A stretch of 64,000 nucleotides of DNA from Aphrophora alni (GCA_963513935.1 OY740773.1:104641291-104705290); one strand, 5' to 3'; positions 45,236-56,759 are shown, counted from the first letter of the stretch. Notes: a model not told the origin generated them from the letters alone. Program-made: numbers and translations.

Positions 45236-45529
45236 GGCTTTAAGTAAATTAATTTAAATAATTAAATAAATAAATAAATATATAACGAACTTCATTGTTA
45301 TATCATTTTATATCCCTTAATACTTTTTGCAGTTTTTCAAGGTTAGGGTGACCTCAATGGCCTGATGGTATACTGAAATAAAATGTCAAATTGTGCTCTT
45401 TGTGTTTGGTGTGAATGTTATCAAAACCACCATTTCCCCCAAACAATGTTCTTAGGATTTTTCTGAGCAGATTCAGTCATAACACTAGATCGTGAATATA
45501 ATATCGTTTAATTGGAAATTTCTTATCAT
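45236..45529. other. Non-coding spacer
   Basis: A short (AAAT)n run at about 45260-45281, then unremarkable sequence. Confidence 0.4.
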
Positions 45530-46225
45530 TTATTTATATAAATACGAATACACGACGTTTCGAGAGTATAAATCAACTTTTTTTTCAATTGTTAAACTGT
45601 TATATGGTAAATAAATTACCTTGACAGATCATAGTCCTCCATTTTGTTTTTCTTTTATGTAAAGATCCCTTCACGTATTATTAAACATTAACAATTCTTA
45701 CATAAAAGAAAAACAAAATACAATATTATCAGCTGTGAAATGAAAGTACAAACAGCTGTGCCAAAAAGGCAACACAATCATTACGTCATCAGCTGTTTCC
45801 CGTCATTTTTGTAGAAATATCGCCACATTTGGTTCCGTTACAAAAACTGAATTCAAAATTCTTCTGAATATTGCCGCTTATACCACAAATGGGAATCATG
45901 ACGCGATCGAGGACTAACCTCTTGAAGGACGACGCCAAAGATTGTTTACCCCGGTAAACAGTCAGGACAACCTTCTCTATCTCCATTCTTTTAACATCTG
46001 TTGTTTGGCGTACTTTGTGTAGTGTAGGCCTCTGTGTGGTGGTTTTATCCGATTACGTTTCTATCTTGTCTTAGCTTTATTGGTTCTTTTTTTTTTATTT
46101 AATAGATTTAGTTTCCAAACACAGGCTTTGTTGTGTTTTTACTCATGCTACAGTTTTAACGCTTGATAGCGAGAGTTGATTTAATCTCTCGAAACGTTGT
46201 GTATTAGTTTTATAGACAAATGATG
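45530..46225. mobile_element. Element bounded by inverted hammerhead-like ends
   Basis: On the minus strand 45545-45605 reads 'acagtttaacaattg', 'agttgatttatactctcg', 'aaacgtcgtgtattcg'. On the plus strand 46150-46215 reads 'acagttttaacgcttg', 'agttgatttaatctctcg', 'aaacgttgtgtattag'. The plus copy has a 5-bp stem GAGAG/CTCTC followed by GAAAC, hammerhead-style, but no intact CUGANGA core. The two form an inverted pair about 600 bases apart, with no coding sequence between them. Confidence 0.5.
45641..45719. other. 22-bp perfect inverted repeat (hairpin)
   Basis: ATTTTGTTTTTCTTTTATG+TAA at 45641-45662 is exactly complementary to 45698-45719, with a 35-base loop. It lies inside the inverted pair at 45530-46225. 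Such a perfect stem suggests recent origin or selection. Function unknown. Confidence 0.85.
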
Positions 46226-46394
46226 ACAAATGTCCGATTAAAACATATTAATAATATGAACAATCCATCATTTTCAAATAACTCTAACACCGGAAGAGAT
46301 CTGGATGTACTCGAGCTTTTTTCCATCTGGCAGAACTCACAGATTGGTAAATGTCTTTGGTCGACCCTGTGATGATATTACCAATTCTGGCTTT

Positions 46395-46452
46395 TGCTGC
46401 AAAGGTTAGGTTAGATTAGAAGAGGTTATGTTAGGATAGGTTAGGTTAGGGT
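46395..46452 (+). repeat. Short TTAGG-type block
   Basis: Degenerate ggttaggttagat / ggatagg units over about 55 bases. Confidence 0.7.
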
Positions 46453-46464
46453 GTGGAAATATTA

Positions 46465-46790
46465 TCATGAAACATAATGAAACAAAGATATTTTGGTGGA
46501 CTCCTTCTGACATAGCTGCGTGTCTAAACTTCTTGTATTCAATAGAATCTTAAACACCCTTACGAGCTCACAGTGTGTTCGGGCGTGACAATCCCGAATT
46601 ATTTTAACTAGACCTACACCTTTTTCTTGGGTTGTATCACTGTCGTTCACCTTTCCTATGATTTCTTTCTTTACCATGTTTTGATTTCTTCCCGTATTGA
46701 CGCTATTAGAGTATTTGTAAATTAGGGGGTCTTCATTTTAAGTTCATTTTGTTTATCAGGCGACGATGGCAGAGAGGTTTTTCGTGTCTA
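46465..46790 (-). repeat. Dispersed repeat family F copy with a 70-codon open frame
   Basis: The minus ORF 46677-46465 contains EIIGKVNDSDTTQEK then RDCHARTH. These align with the conceptual plus-frame of other copies (GKVKERDLTQDYMKK and RDCQARTH). Conservation at the protein level across diverged copies suggests the family contains former coding sequence. The tail 'gacgatggcagagagg' lies at 46760-46776. I do not recognise the protein. Confidence 0.5.
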
Positions 46791-47379
46791 ATTAAAGGGG
46801 GGGGGGAATAGCATCTCAACTGATATCTAACCAACATAAATTTCATGTATACGTAAATTTTTAAACACAAGAAGTATCTCACAAATTATTCTCCTAGATT
46901 TTTGTGAAACACCACTTTTATTACACTCCTACATAAATTTCACCATTACCATAAAACAATCCATATATTTGGTAATGTTGACATAAACAAAATGAAGTCC
47001 ACCAAACTAAGGCGGAGGTGTAACTGCTACATAAAATGTATACGTAAGTGTTACAATAAAGGAAAGGCATAGACTATAACCTTGTATTACACCGCCATCT
47101 GGTGTCGCAGTTGGCTATAACAGAAAGGTCCAATGCTACCTTAATACCTCATGTCATTAATCAAGTACACTGTGACGTAATGTCCACTATAGAAGGCATA
47201 AAGCAGATGTAATGTGAGCAGGGCTTTTTTTGATTGTTTTTCGCTGTCAGTTGTTTTAATTCTGGTTAATTTTTTTGGTTTAGTTTCTTGGTTTTCAGGT
47301 ACAGAAGTTATTTGTGTGTTATCTAAAATTTTCATATTACAAACGACTGCTAGAAAATTCTCATTTTATTTTCTAATTC
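46791..47379. other. Non-coding stretch
   Basis: A G run lies at 46798-46806. ORF 47141-47335 (-) shows no known motif. Confidence 0.4.
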
Positions 47380-47610
47380 ATACGTAGAATAGAGAGTGTT
47401 ATATGATGGGTCAATAAATCGAAGGTGAGTTTTTTGAAGGTATTTGAAGTCCTGAGTTCAAAATGGTGCTTTTTGGAATAATCTTTGGTTAACGTCTTTG
47501 TGTCGTACTCTACATCCCAAACTCGTGGGCCGATTTTAATCAAATTTGGTTTGTGAACCATATCTCCATATTTTTTTGGAGTAACTTCCATAAGAAGCGT
47601 GCATGCCGAG
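47380..47610 (+). repeat. Dispersed repeat fragment ('ccgattttaatcaaatttgg' type)
   Basis: 'acgtagaatagagagtgtt' and 'gggccgattttaatcaaat' recur near 42222, 40260 (inverted), 51430 (inverted) and 310. The minus ORF here is a by-product. Confidence 0.5.
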
Positions 47611-47626
47611 AAAAGATATACTGAGG

Positions 47627-48230
47627 TTTCAAGGCAATTAAGTCAAAATGTTCCTCTGATATTGACGAAGTCTCCACCTGGCTCGTTAAGCAATGTTCAG
47701 TAGAACTTTTAAAGCCCCTTCATATTTTAATAAATTCATCTTTTCCCGAAGATATTTATAAGTTAAAAAGCGTAGAAGTTATCTCATTATTTAAAAAGTA
47801 CGAGAATCTTAATATTATCGACTTATTCCCTACTACCAGTGTTCAGCAAAGTTATTTGAGAAGATTTACCTTATCAGACTTCTTGGAAAAGTGTCAGATT
47901 AACTCAAATAGTCGGTTTGCATTTCTAAAGAGGAAATCAACGATGGTTAATTCGATTGATTGTATTGTTCAAGGTCTTAATAAAAGTGAAAAATTATTTT
48001 GCTCGATTTATCCAAGGCTTTCGATTCGCTAGATTTTAAATTAATGCTGAATAAACTTGATTTGAGCGAGGGGAACAATTGTATTTTGGATAGACATAAA
48101 GTACATATCTGTACAGTTTGCAGGAAAGATATCAAATAAAGTCAAAATTATCTTTGGCGTCCCACAGGGCTCAGTCTTAGGACCACTTTTATTTATTTGT
48201 CTGTATTGATAATTTAATTCGGTATGCAAC
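47627..48230 (+). pseudogene. Reverse transcriptase fragment of a jockey/CR1-type LINE
   Basis: The plus frame gives DIDEVSTWLVKQCSVELLKPL (about 47660), like 'G-x-DxIPxWLLK', then ISLFKKYENLNIID (about 47790) and LLP-T-S-V-Q-like text. FLEKCQINSNSRFAF and KRKSTMVNSIDCI (about 47880-47970) correspond to 'FLxxxxILxxxQFGFRKxxSTxxAI'. After a frame change comes a DLSKAFD-like region (about 48005-48035). After a deletion, FGVPQGSVLGPLLFICLY (about 48153-48207) is the highly conserved motif-4/5 segment. The catalytic YADD block and everything downstream are missing. Inactive. Confidence 0.85.
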
Positions 48231-48429
48231 ATCATAGAAGCGATAAATGCTCAAATCTGAACAAAATACTTTTATTAAAGTCAATGTTTCATGTCAGTAT
48301 TTTACAGAAAATAATTGGACTGACAATTTAGATATAATAAATTATATTTATACTTTTATTTAAATCAGAGAAGTGTTGAACTCAGACCAACTGTTATGTT
48401 AGGTGATAATACAATAGAAAAGGTGCGTT
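48231..48429. other. Non-coding spacer
   Basis: AT-rich sequence with no identifiable remnant of the LINE beyond the preceding entry. Confidence 0.35.
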
Positions 48430-48845
48430 CTCCAATCCGCCATTTATTTTCACAAAATATTTGTTATCTCAAGAACGGTTTGACGGATTCAATTGAAACT
48501 TGGCATGATATCTAATAAAGTAAAGAACTATTTGAGAAAAACAACCAACCTAATCCAATAACCTGTTTCAAAATGGCGACTTCTTAAATTTATATCTAAA
48601 TAATTCAAAAACTAGAAATTTTTATGAAAACGTAAAGAAACTACATTTTTAAAACGGGTTATTTGATTATGTTGATTTTTTTTTCAAATGATTCTTTACC
48701 TTATTAAGTTAAAATATTTTTGGGAGAAATAAAATAGCGGATATCTGGGCAATCCGGAAATATTTTTAAAGGAAATTTTTCTTAGTTTTGATGTTGGAAA
48801 CTCCCTCCTGAAGTTTGGAGACACAATTTTGCAACACCCTGTATA
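48430..48845. mobile_element. Family E-like element ending ACACCCTGTA
   Basis: 'ccgccatttattttcac', 'ttgaaacttggcatgatatc', 'aaaatggcgacttc' and terminal 'caacaccctgtatata' (48831-48846) follow the family E layout. The left edge is uncertain and there is no ORF. Confidence 0.4.
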
Positions 48846-50099
48846 TATAACTTGAACTACACATTATCGTAACTCAGATAGTTTACGTACAAATTAATTC
48901 CACTAGACAGCGCTGCAGTCGTAGTTTTCCAGTTTTATGCCAGCTGTGATGAGATTCGGTGAGTCGCATGAAATGGGCAATATTCAACAACGTAAATAAA
49001 ATATAGTTGTTTAAATAAACATTCAATGGACACTCTGTTTCATTAAATAACCTTTTATAGCGTGTCCTCAGGTGTTAATATCCTTGGCTGTTTTATAGTC
49101 CAGGGAGTGTACATAAATAAAGGAATGGATTGGGCTGTATATCGTCGGACGCTGGGGCAATAACATTGGCTTTCACAACCTATCAACATGTCAATGTGGT
49201 TGTATGTGTGTGCGCGTATACGCGTTGCGAATATTTATAATCCTCTTGAACTTGGTGATGGAATCTGTTTCTCAGGAATAAGAATTGTTACGCTGGGGAC
49301 AAGCAAAATTCCCAATAAATGTGTCCTTATTGAAATTATATTTATTTGACCTCTCCATTGTACATTGTAAAAAGCAAGAAGTACAAACTTTATCAAGTTA
49401 TTAATAATAATTAATTATTTACAATACAAAATAAACACAAATAATTTATACAGAAAAAGCACCTATTGTTATTAAGTTTCCCTGAATTGGGTCAATCATC
49501 ACGAGGTCAAAGCCTGTTTAGGATGAACTACTCAAAATACTACACAACTAATCAGCTCAAAACGGAGAGGGTGAAAGCGACCGGCAAGTTCAACTTTACA
49601 CTTACACTCAAATAAACATTTAGAAAAACCCAAAAGGCTTTCATGACAAACCAAAATCAATCATAACAACTTATTACAATAATTCATAGTACAAGAAAAT
49701 TAAAATATCTTGATGACAATGCCAAGAAATGGAAAGAAACACTACAAACTATCTAAGTAATAAAACAATTAATATACACTGCAGTAATACAATTGCTTAC
49801 AAAACACCTTCCCTGGAAGATAAAAGTCCACCCCCCCCCCTACATAGATTAATATAACGTGATTTAACTTAAAGTAAGAAATCACAGCAATTTCAAACAT
49901 TAAAAAACAGATTTATCCTTCCATAAAGAAGTGAATAAATTTTTTTAAAAAAGACAGAAGATTTCTTGTCACATTTAAACCAAAATAAAAAGTGCATATT
50001 ATTAAAGTATAAAGAAAATAATATTAATATTCTCCGAATAATCGTTGCTAAAATAAAACAAAATTTCTCACTTACCCTTCTCCTAACGAAATCTATCAG
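48846..50099. other. Non-coding stretch
   Basis: No gene or repeat is recognised. A C run lies at 49831-49840. Confidence 0.4.
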
Positions 50100-50810
50100 T
50101 TCGGTGATTGTAAATAAAAAAATACTAAAAGGGTCAAGCGTGTGCTAAAAATACATAACTTTATTCATTATAGGGAAAATTATTTTATAAAATCAAAATC
50201 TTTTAAGCAACAGTTTAAATTGTATAGACTGACACTTGTGTGAATTTATAAGAATCCTGTTTTACCTACGGAACCCTAATAAGGAGAATACAATGAAATT
50301 CAATCCATCTTTTAATGGCTATTGAATTGTTTGTTTCATCTCACAAAACCTGCTTTTAAAACACTACTCATTTCTAATTGTGTGGTTAAATTAGGTTGTA
50401 TTAATCATAATATATGATTTCGCACTGTAATTTAATTTCAAATCCATATAATTTTTTTCCTGATTTGTAGTTCACGCCTTGTTCAAGGTAGAGAGGCAGG
50501 ACATTATATCTGATACTTTAAATTTGACAGCTCCGAAATATTAATTTGTTCGTTTAATAAACATACATATTCGTAAAAAAAAAAATAATCTAGTTTTATT
50601 TGATACCACATATAATACTTTCAAAGGAAGTTAACAGACGATCGTTTTTGCCCCTAAACTACTCTAAGGTCATTTTTTCTTATCGATATATTTGTCCTAT
50701 ATGTGGGACAATACAAAGAAAATAAATGCAAAGTTTGAAATATAGGACTTTGTCTTGTCTGTGTAGACTGGTTGCGAGTTATAGACAGACAAACGAGTGT
50801 GTAAAAATAA
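50100..50810 (-). repeat. Dispersed repeat family B, copy 2 (inverted)
   Basis: Reverse complement of the 39690-40230 repeat, extending further at the outer end with 'cgcaaccagtctacacag' and 'cacatataggacaaatat', which match 56340-56470. Minor indels. The ORF 50726-51007 overlaps it and is incidental. Confidence 0.75.
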
Positions 50811-51109
50811 AGAGTTTGATTTTACATATGAACTCTAAAAATGACAATTTTGCCTTCTTTCGAAAAGTGTTTACATATTTTGAACTTTACGCATCATTTA
50901 TTATACTTTGTGTCAATTATTCTTGTACCGTTAAACTGCTCTACTTGCTTTTCTCCAAGCAGGTGAATAATATTCACATTTTACTAAAATTTAAACAAAA
51001 TCTGTAGATCAGATTTTGAGAAATTACGCCTTTGTTGATTTTTCGTTTTTTAAACGATTTCTTATTCTTAAAAAGCGATAATCATCTCATCTTCGCCTTA
51101 TAGAAGAAG

Positions 51110-51240
51110 GAAATAAATCAAATAAGGTCCTCGAAAATATATACTCAGCGTCAGGCTCAGACTAGAACAAAAATTGGTCAAGAGCGACCTGATAGAAAAG
51201 ACGAGAGTTTGTTTGGGTCGTTAGATTCTACGTAAAATTT
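51110..51240 (+). repeat. Dispersed repeat family F copy
   Basis: 'agactagaacaaaaattgg', 'tcaagagcgacctgataga' and 'aaagacgagag' align with the 32110 copy. Confidence 0.5.
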
Positions 51241-51399
51241 TCTAATCGTAAGAGCAGATTTTGTGCTTCTTTGTGTTAGCTAGCTATAAATTTCGTGTTA
51301 TAATAGTTTTAAAAGCCCAATAATGAAAACTAAATACTAAATCACACTAAATAATTACTAAATTACATTTAACTAAATTAGTATTAGTAATTAGTAATT

Positions 51400-52015
51400 A
51401 CTAATTTTTTTTTTTCATACTAAATTTGATTAAAATCGGTTCAAGAGTTTGGAGTGTAGAATACAAGAGACATAATTGCAAAAACCTCTTAGGGTAACTC
51501 AAAACGGACATAAACAAAAAATTAACGAGAAATTTAGACGTTGTATCGTTGAGTATGGCTACGTAAAGATTAGTTATTTTTATTATTTTTTAAAGTTACT
51601 GTTACTTTTGATGCAGACTGTAGATGAAACAAATAAAAATATTATAAAAATATTATAAAATTATTTATATTTTCTTATAAAGTGAACAACAAAAAATGGA
51701 AACACAAATTAAAATGAAGCCGTAAACAGTTTTTACTTCTGCTAATATCTTACTCTCGCTGTAAAACCCACAACACCAAATTGGACAGAAATGTTTCCAT
51801 TAATAGTTAAATGAAAGTATAAAAGAGGTTAAATTAAAACGTTCACCCCCAACCCACCCTATTCCACCCCCTAGCGAAACTGAATTGATAAAACCTGTTT
51901 TTTTATGAAAACCTCTTACGCCAGAATTTGCATACCTTTTCCCTCGGGGTGTTGGAATTGCTTGCATCGCGTTAATCCTTAATCCTTACATAAATAAACA
52001 GTTATTATCCAGTAT
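51400..52015 (-). repeat. Dispersed repeat family C, copy 2 (inverted)
   Basis: Inverted partner of 41720-42200. The strongest stretch is 51600-52010. Beyond it (51400-51600) the sequence has the 'aaatttgattaaaatcgg' motif. Two copies in inverted orientation around 9.4 kb could suggest a large TIR transposon, but the enclosed DNA has no transposase and contains family B in a non-mirrored position. Independent insertions fit better. Confidence 0.8.
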
Positions 52016-52475
52016 AATGTGCGGCGAGTAAAGGATTGTAATTTTGGTCCTGATTATTTATTCAAATGTTTCTATTCACCACACACAAAAGATCAATACA
52101 AAATTAAATACAGTATATTTAAAAATACAAATAAACTTAAAAATAACAGATAAAAATTGAAAAGTAAACAAAAAATATACATTCTGTGGAGAAGATAAGA
52201 GAACACGTGTGCATGAGTTATCCTAACCTTGTTATTGAACCGCACGTATACGACATTCACACCATGCTACGGACAGACAAGCTGATTTAAACAAAGATTA
52301 TAAAGCAAAGTAAATAACTCTGAGGCCTTTTATAAGAATGAAAATTATTTTAACCTTTTAGAAACAAAAATTGTAGATAATATAAGGCTAAAACCATTTA
52401 TTTCAGTCTCTATTTATACAAAGTTTGGAAAATGTTTACTGTCAATAATCTTGAACAAGTTTCCACAACTTAAAG
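52016..52475. other. Non-coding spacer
   Basis: No identifiable feature. Confidence 0.35.
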
Positions 52476-52477
52476 TA

Positions 52478-52585
52478 ACCTAACCTAACATAACGTTACC
52501 TAACTTAACATAAAGTAATTTTATTTAACTTAACGTGAATTAACCTAACATAACGTAACTTAACCTAACCTAACCTAACATAAAT
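52478..52585 (-). repeat. Degenerate CCTAA/AACATA block
   Basis: Units of cctaacctaacataacg with ttaacata variants, a decayed form of the CCTAA blocks seen elsewhere. Confidence 0.75.
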
Positions 52586-52599
52586 GCTGCCCTACCGCC

Positions 52600-52680
52600 T
52601 CTCCCACTCTACAGGAGTTGACGACCCAGAGGTTTTTAGCCTTTAAACGACAAGAAAAAAGAAAATGTCCTGATTTTTTT
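52600..52680 (+). repeat. Family F tail fragment
   Basis: 'gacgacccagaggtttttag' and 'cctttaaacgacaagaaaa' correspond to the tail that is tandemly expanded at 32455-33080. Confidence 0.5.
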
Positions 52681-52810
52681 TTAGCTAATTTACTACGGAG
52701 AATTTAGACGTATGTTTTGTTTTTAAAATATGTCTTTAGTAATTCATGAATTCATTTTTAGTATCCTGTTAATTATTGAATATCTATTGACGAACTCAGA
52801 TGAGCAAATA

Positions 52811-52855
52811 AGATTTCTGATGATGGGATAAAAGTTCCGAAACGCGTAGAAAAGA
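52811..52855 (+). ncRNA. Hammerhead-ribozyme-like motif with canonical CTGATGA core
   Basis: Core CTGATGA at 52817-52823, one T, stem II GGGA (52825-52828) with TTCC (52835-52838) including a G.U pair, GAAA at 52839-52842, palindrome ACGCGT at 52842-52847, and A at 52848 as the expected cleavage position. Stem I is weak (TTT against GAA), so self-cleavage in this copy is doubtful. Confidence 0.5.
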
Positions 52856-53194
52856 AAAAGAGGTCACGTGACGGAGTGAAACAAAATAAAGCGATACTTT
52901 GTCTTTAATAACACTGTAAAACATGCAGTGCTTTATCTTTATTGTGAAATAGACATTGCAGTTTGACTGCAAGATTCGCTCATACATTATAAAACACCAA
53001 CATAGTTACGTGACTAGTGACTGAAGTGAGTTGTGACTGTTGTCACGAAGTCACTACTCCATTAGCTTCAGGCTGAAAGTGTTAAGTTTATCTTTTATCT
53101 GCGCTGTTGGAGAAATAAACATATGTCGTTGTTTTACTGCTAAACTATTTTATTGCTTGTTGTTTAAATGCATCGACTTATCAAAAAAAAATGT
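52856..53194. other. Non-coding spacer
   Basis: No identifiable gene. ORFs at 52796-52987 (-) and 53040-53312 (+) lack recognisable domains, except where the latter enters a family F copy. Confidence 0.35.
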
Positions 53195-53255
53195 AACTTC
53201 AGGGATCGGAAAAGAACAAGAGGTCGTTAAAAGTGACTTGGTAGGTTTAGTAATC
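53195..53255 (+). repeat. Family F fragment
   Basis: 'atcggaaaagaacaagagg' and 'gttaaaagtgacttggtagg' read GKEQEVVKSDLVG, the same frame as in other copies. Confidence 0.5.
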
Positions 53256-53439
53256 GGAAAACATTTGTACCTCCGTATTTTGGGAAAACTTCAAGTTTCA
53301 AATTTCAAATAATTGATTTCGACGTGCCATTCGTCCGTTGTTTTTTTCAGATAAGGACGATAGCGGAGACAAAAATTAAGATAGAAACATACAACGTTCA
53401 ATAGAGGACTATTGCAAGTCAGAAAAATTACAATCAAAA

Positions 53440-53640
53440 ACGTCAAAATTCCAACCATTTTAAACAGCGGTTCATATCTCATGTGTTATTCAACTAATAA
53501 CACATTAAATTCGATACAAATTTGCAGATTTCAATTCTGCATGTAGAGGTACCAAACCGACATCTCTCGATGATAAATAGTGACGTAATGGTTAGGGTAG
53601 ATTAGATTTTAAATGTAATTTAGAATCAGCACATTTACGA
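53440..53640 (+). repeat. Dispersed repeat family D, copy
   Basis: 'tcatatctcatgtgttatt', 'tgcagatttcaattctgcat' and 'ctctcgatgataaatag' recur at 58365-58520, 58640-58850 and, inverted, at 61430-61565. Confidence 0.55.
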
Positions 53641-53780
53641 AGATGTATGGAGTTGTTCAATTATTGCAGCTCATGTATCACTGAGGAAGTGAACGTAATA
53701 TTTGGTGAGATCTTGTGTTCGAGTTTTATATTATATCACAAGTCCAGCTAAATTTACATTTACGAAGTTTAAAAAAATTG
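53641..53780. other. Non-coding spacer
   Basis: Includes 'cactgaggaagtgaacg' near 53690, which resembles a hammerhead core but lacks the rest. No gene. Confidence 0.3.
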
Positions 53781-55955
53781 TCTAACAACTGTTTTATATA
53801 AACCTACCCTACTGGGTAAGACACCTAGATTACCAATACAATTTCATAACGACTAAAAATCCCAAGAGACTTACTTTTCTACATTGTATTAAACAACTGT
53901 TTTAAAAAACCTACCGTACTGGGTAAAACCCCTAGATCTACCAATACAGTTCCATAAGGACTAAAAATCCCAAGAGACTTACTTTTCTACATTACATTAA
54001 ATAACTGTTTTAAATAATCCTACCCTACTGGGTAAGACCCCTAGATTACCAATCCAATTTCATAACGACTAAAAATCCCAAGAAACTTATTTTTCTACAT
54101 TACATTAAACAACTGTTTTAAATAAACCTACCCTACTGGGTAAGACCCCTAGATTACCAATCCAATTTCATAACGACTAAAAATCCCAAGAGACTTACTT
54201 TTCTACATTACATTAAACAACTGTTTTAAATAAACCTACCCTACTGGGTAAGACCCCTAGATTACCAATCCAATTTCATAACGACTAAAAATCCCAAGAA
54301 ACTTATTTTTCTACATTACATTAAACAACTGTTTTAAATAAACCTACCCTACTGGGTAAGACCCCTAGATTACCAATCCAATTTCATAACAACTAAAAAT
54401 CCCAAGAGACTTACTTTTCTACATTACTTTAAACAACTGTTTTAAATAAACCTACCCTACTGGGTAAGACCCCTAGATTACCAATCCAATTTCATAACAA
54501 CTAAAAATCCCAAGAGACTTACTTTTCTACATTATATTAAACAACTGTTTTAAATAAACCTACCCTACTGGGTAAGACCCCTAGATTACCAATCCAATTT
54601 CATAACAACTAAAAATCCCAAGAGACTTACTTTTCTACATTACATTAAACAACTGTTTTAAATAAACCTACCCTACAAGGTAAAACCCCTAGATCTACCA
54701 ATACAATTCCATAACTACTAAAAATCCCAAGAGACTTACTTTTCTACATTACATTAAACAACTGTTTTAAATAAACCTACCCTACTGGGTAAGACCCCTA
54801 GATTACCAATCCAATTTCATAACGACTAAAAATCCCAAGAAACTTATTTTTCTACATTACATTAAACAACTGTTTTAAATAAACCTACCCTACTGGGTAA
54901 GACCCCTAGATTACCAATCCAATTTCATAACAACTAAAAATCCCAAGAGACTTACTTTTCTACATTACATTAAACAACTGTTTTAAATAATCCTACCCTA
55001 CTGGGTAAGACCCCTAGATTACCAATCCAATTTCATAACAACTAAAAATCCCAAGAGACTTACTTTTCTACATTATATTAAACAACTGTTTTAAATAAAC
55101 CTACCCTACTGGGTAAGACCCCTAGATTTACCAATCCAATTTCATAACGACTAAAAATCCCAAGAAACTTATTTTTCTACATTACATTAAACAACTGTTT
55201 TAAATAAACCTACCCTACTGGGTAAGACCCCTAGATTACCAATCCAATTTCATAACAACTAAAAATCCCAAGAGACTTACTTTTCTACATTATATTAAAC
55301 AACTGTTTTAAATAAACCTACCCTACTGGGTAAGACCCCTAGATTTACCAATACAATTCCATAACTACTAAAAATCCCAAGAGACTTACTTTTCTACATT
55401 ACTTTAAACAACTGTTTTAAATAAACCTACCCTACTGGGTAAGACCCCTACATTACCAATACAATTTCATAACAACTAAAAATCCCAAAAGACTTACTTT
55501 TCTACATTACTTTAAACAACTGTTTTAAATAAACCTACCCTACTGGGTAAGACCCATAGATTACCAATACAATTTCATAACAACTAAAAATCCCAAGAGG
55601 CTTACTTTTCTACATTACTTTAAACAACTGTTTTAAATAAACCTACCCTACTGGGTAAGACCCCTAGATTACCAATACAATTTCATAACGACTAGAAATC
55701 CCAAGAGGCTTACTTTTCTACATTACTTTAAACAACTGTTTTAAATAAACCTACCCTACTGGGTAAGACCCCTAGATTACCAATACAATTTCATAACGAC
55801 TAGAAATTCCAAGAGGCTTACTTTTCTACATTACTTTAAACGACTGTTTTAAATAAACCTACCCTACTGGGTAAGACCCCTAGATTACCAATACAATTTC
55901 ATAACGACTAGAAATCCCAAAAGACTTACTTTTCTACATTACATTAAGTGTATCT
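53781..55955 (-). repeat. 108-bp satellite, about 20 copies, derived from dispersed family G
   Basis: 'actgggtaag' or variants start at 53811, 53918, 54027, 54135, 54243, 54351, 54459 and so on, a period of 107-109 bp. Units differ mainly at 'aacgact/aacaact', 'agagact/agaaact/agaggct' and 'acatta/acttta', giving blocks of related neighbours. On the minus strand the unit reads 'aagtctcttgg', 'attggtaatctaggggtc', 'acccagtagggtaggttt' and 'aaaacagttgtt'. Single dispersed copies exist at 59100, 60040 and 61312. There is no ORF. Confidence 0.95.
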
Positions 55956-56339
55956 ACTTATATGATAGGATTAGGTAGATACAATTATTGCACACATTAT
56001 TTTATTTCATTAGTTGATGATGGCCTAGAGATTTTTTCAAAAACAAAATTAAGTTCTTTTAAGGATCTAAATCTGTTTGAATGAATTGTTATATCTCACG
56101 TTTAATAAACATAACTTTAGTAAGACTTAGTTCTTAGGTTAAAGTACTGAAACACTTTGTCTTGTTGCAGGTAATGAATTCTCCTTAATGCCTTGATCCT
56201 TGCTTGAGGTAGGTTTAACTATAAAGTTGTCCTTGAGCTAATAAGCTAATTGTAGTGTCGATTTAACCACGCTGTAATTCTAGATTTTTTAAATTGCATT
56301 GATTCGAATTGTTAAATGTTTTTATTCAAAACCAAGGAC
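55956..56339. other. Non-coding spacer
   Basis: No identifiable gene or repeat. The first 30 bases are the edge of the satellite. Confidence 0.35.
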
Positions 56340-56640
56340 CCTTATAATTTCACGCGCGTGTCTGTCTGTAAGTCGCAACCCGTCTACACAGACAAGACGA
56401 TAAATTCTATAGATTTCAAACTGCGGATTATATTCTTTTATTGCCTCACATATAGGGAAAATATAGTGGTAACAAAAAAATGACTTTGAGGTAGTTGAGG
56501 GGGTACAAATTGAAATTTGTTTTGGGTAATTTTATGGTTGAGATATCACAAGAAACTAGAAGTTATTCTGATTACGAATATGTATGTTTATTTGACGATG
56601 AAATTAATATGTTGGCGCTAGGCCATGTCTGACAATTGTT
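56340..56640 (+). repeat. Dispersed repeat family B, copy 3
   Basis: 'gcgtgtctgtctgtaagtcg', 'cgtctacacagacaagacg', 'gactttgaggtagttgag', 'atgtatgtttatttgacga' and 'atgttggcgcta' match the other two copies in order. Confidence 0.7.
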
Positions 56641-56759
56641 AATTACAATCTATTACCCAGAAACGTTTCAAAAATGAAAATGTTCCCCTTGACAGTTTCA
56701 AAATGCGACTGGTGAACTAATTTCAATATTTTATTATTTTTGTCGATAGCTCGGTTTTC

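Noticed and set aside
46160..46205. Active hammerhead at 46.17 kb
   Set aside because: It has stem II-like GAGAG/CTCTC and GAAAC, but the CUGANGA core is not present (reads cttgatagc). Kept only as a hammerhead-like remnant.
41720..52015. A 10-kb TIR DNA transposon such as a Maverick/Polinton
   Set aside because: No integrase, polymerase or capsid-like ORF between the copies. Family B copies are not mirrored and the ends do not show element termini.
53685..53735. Further hammerhead motif ('cactgaggaagtgaacg')
   Set aside because: The core-like CTGAGGA is present, but no GAAA with a pairing stem II follows at the right distance.
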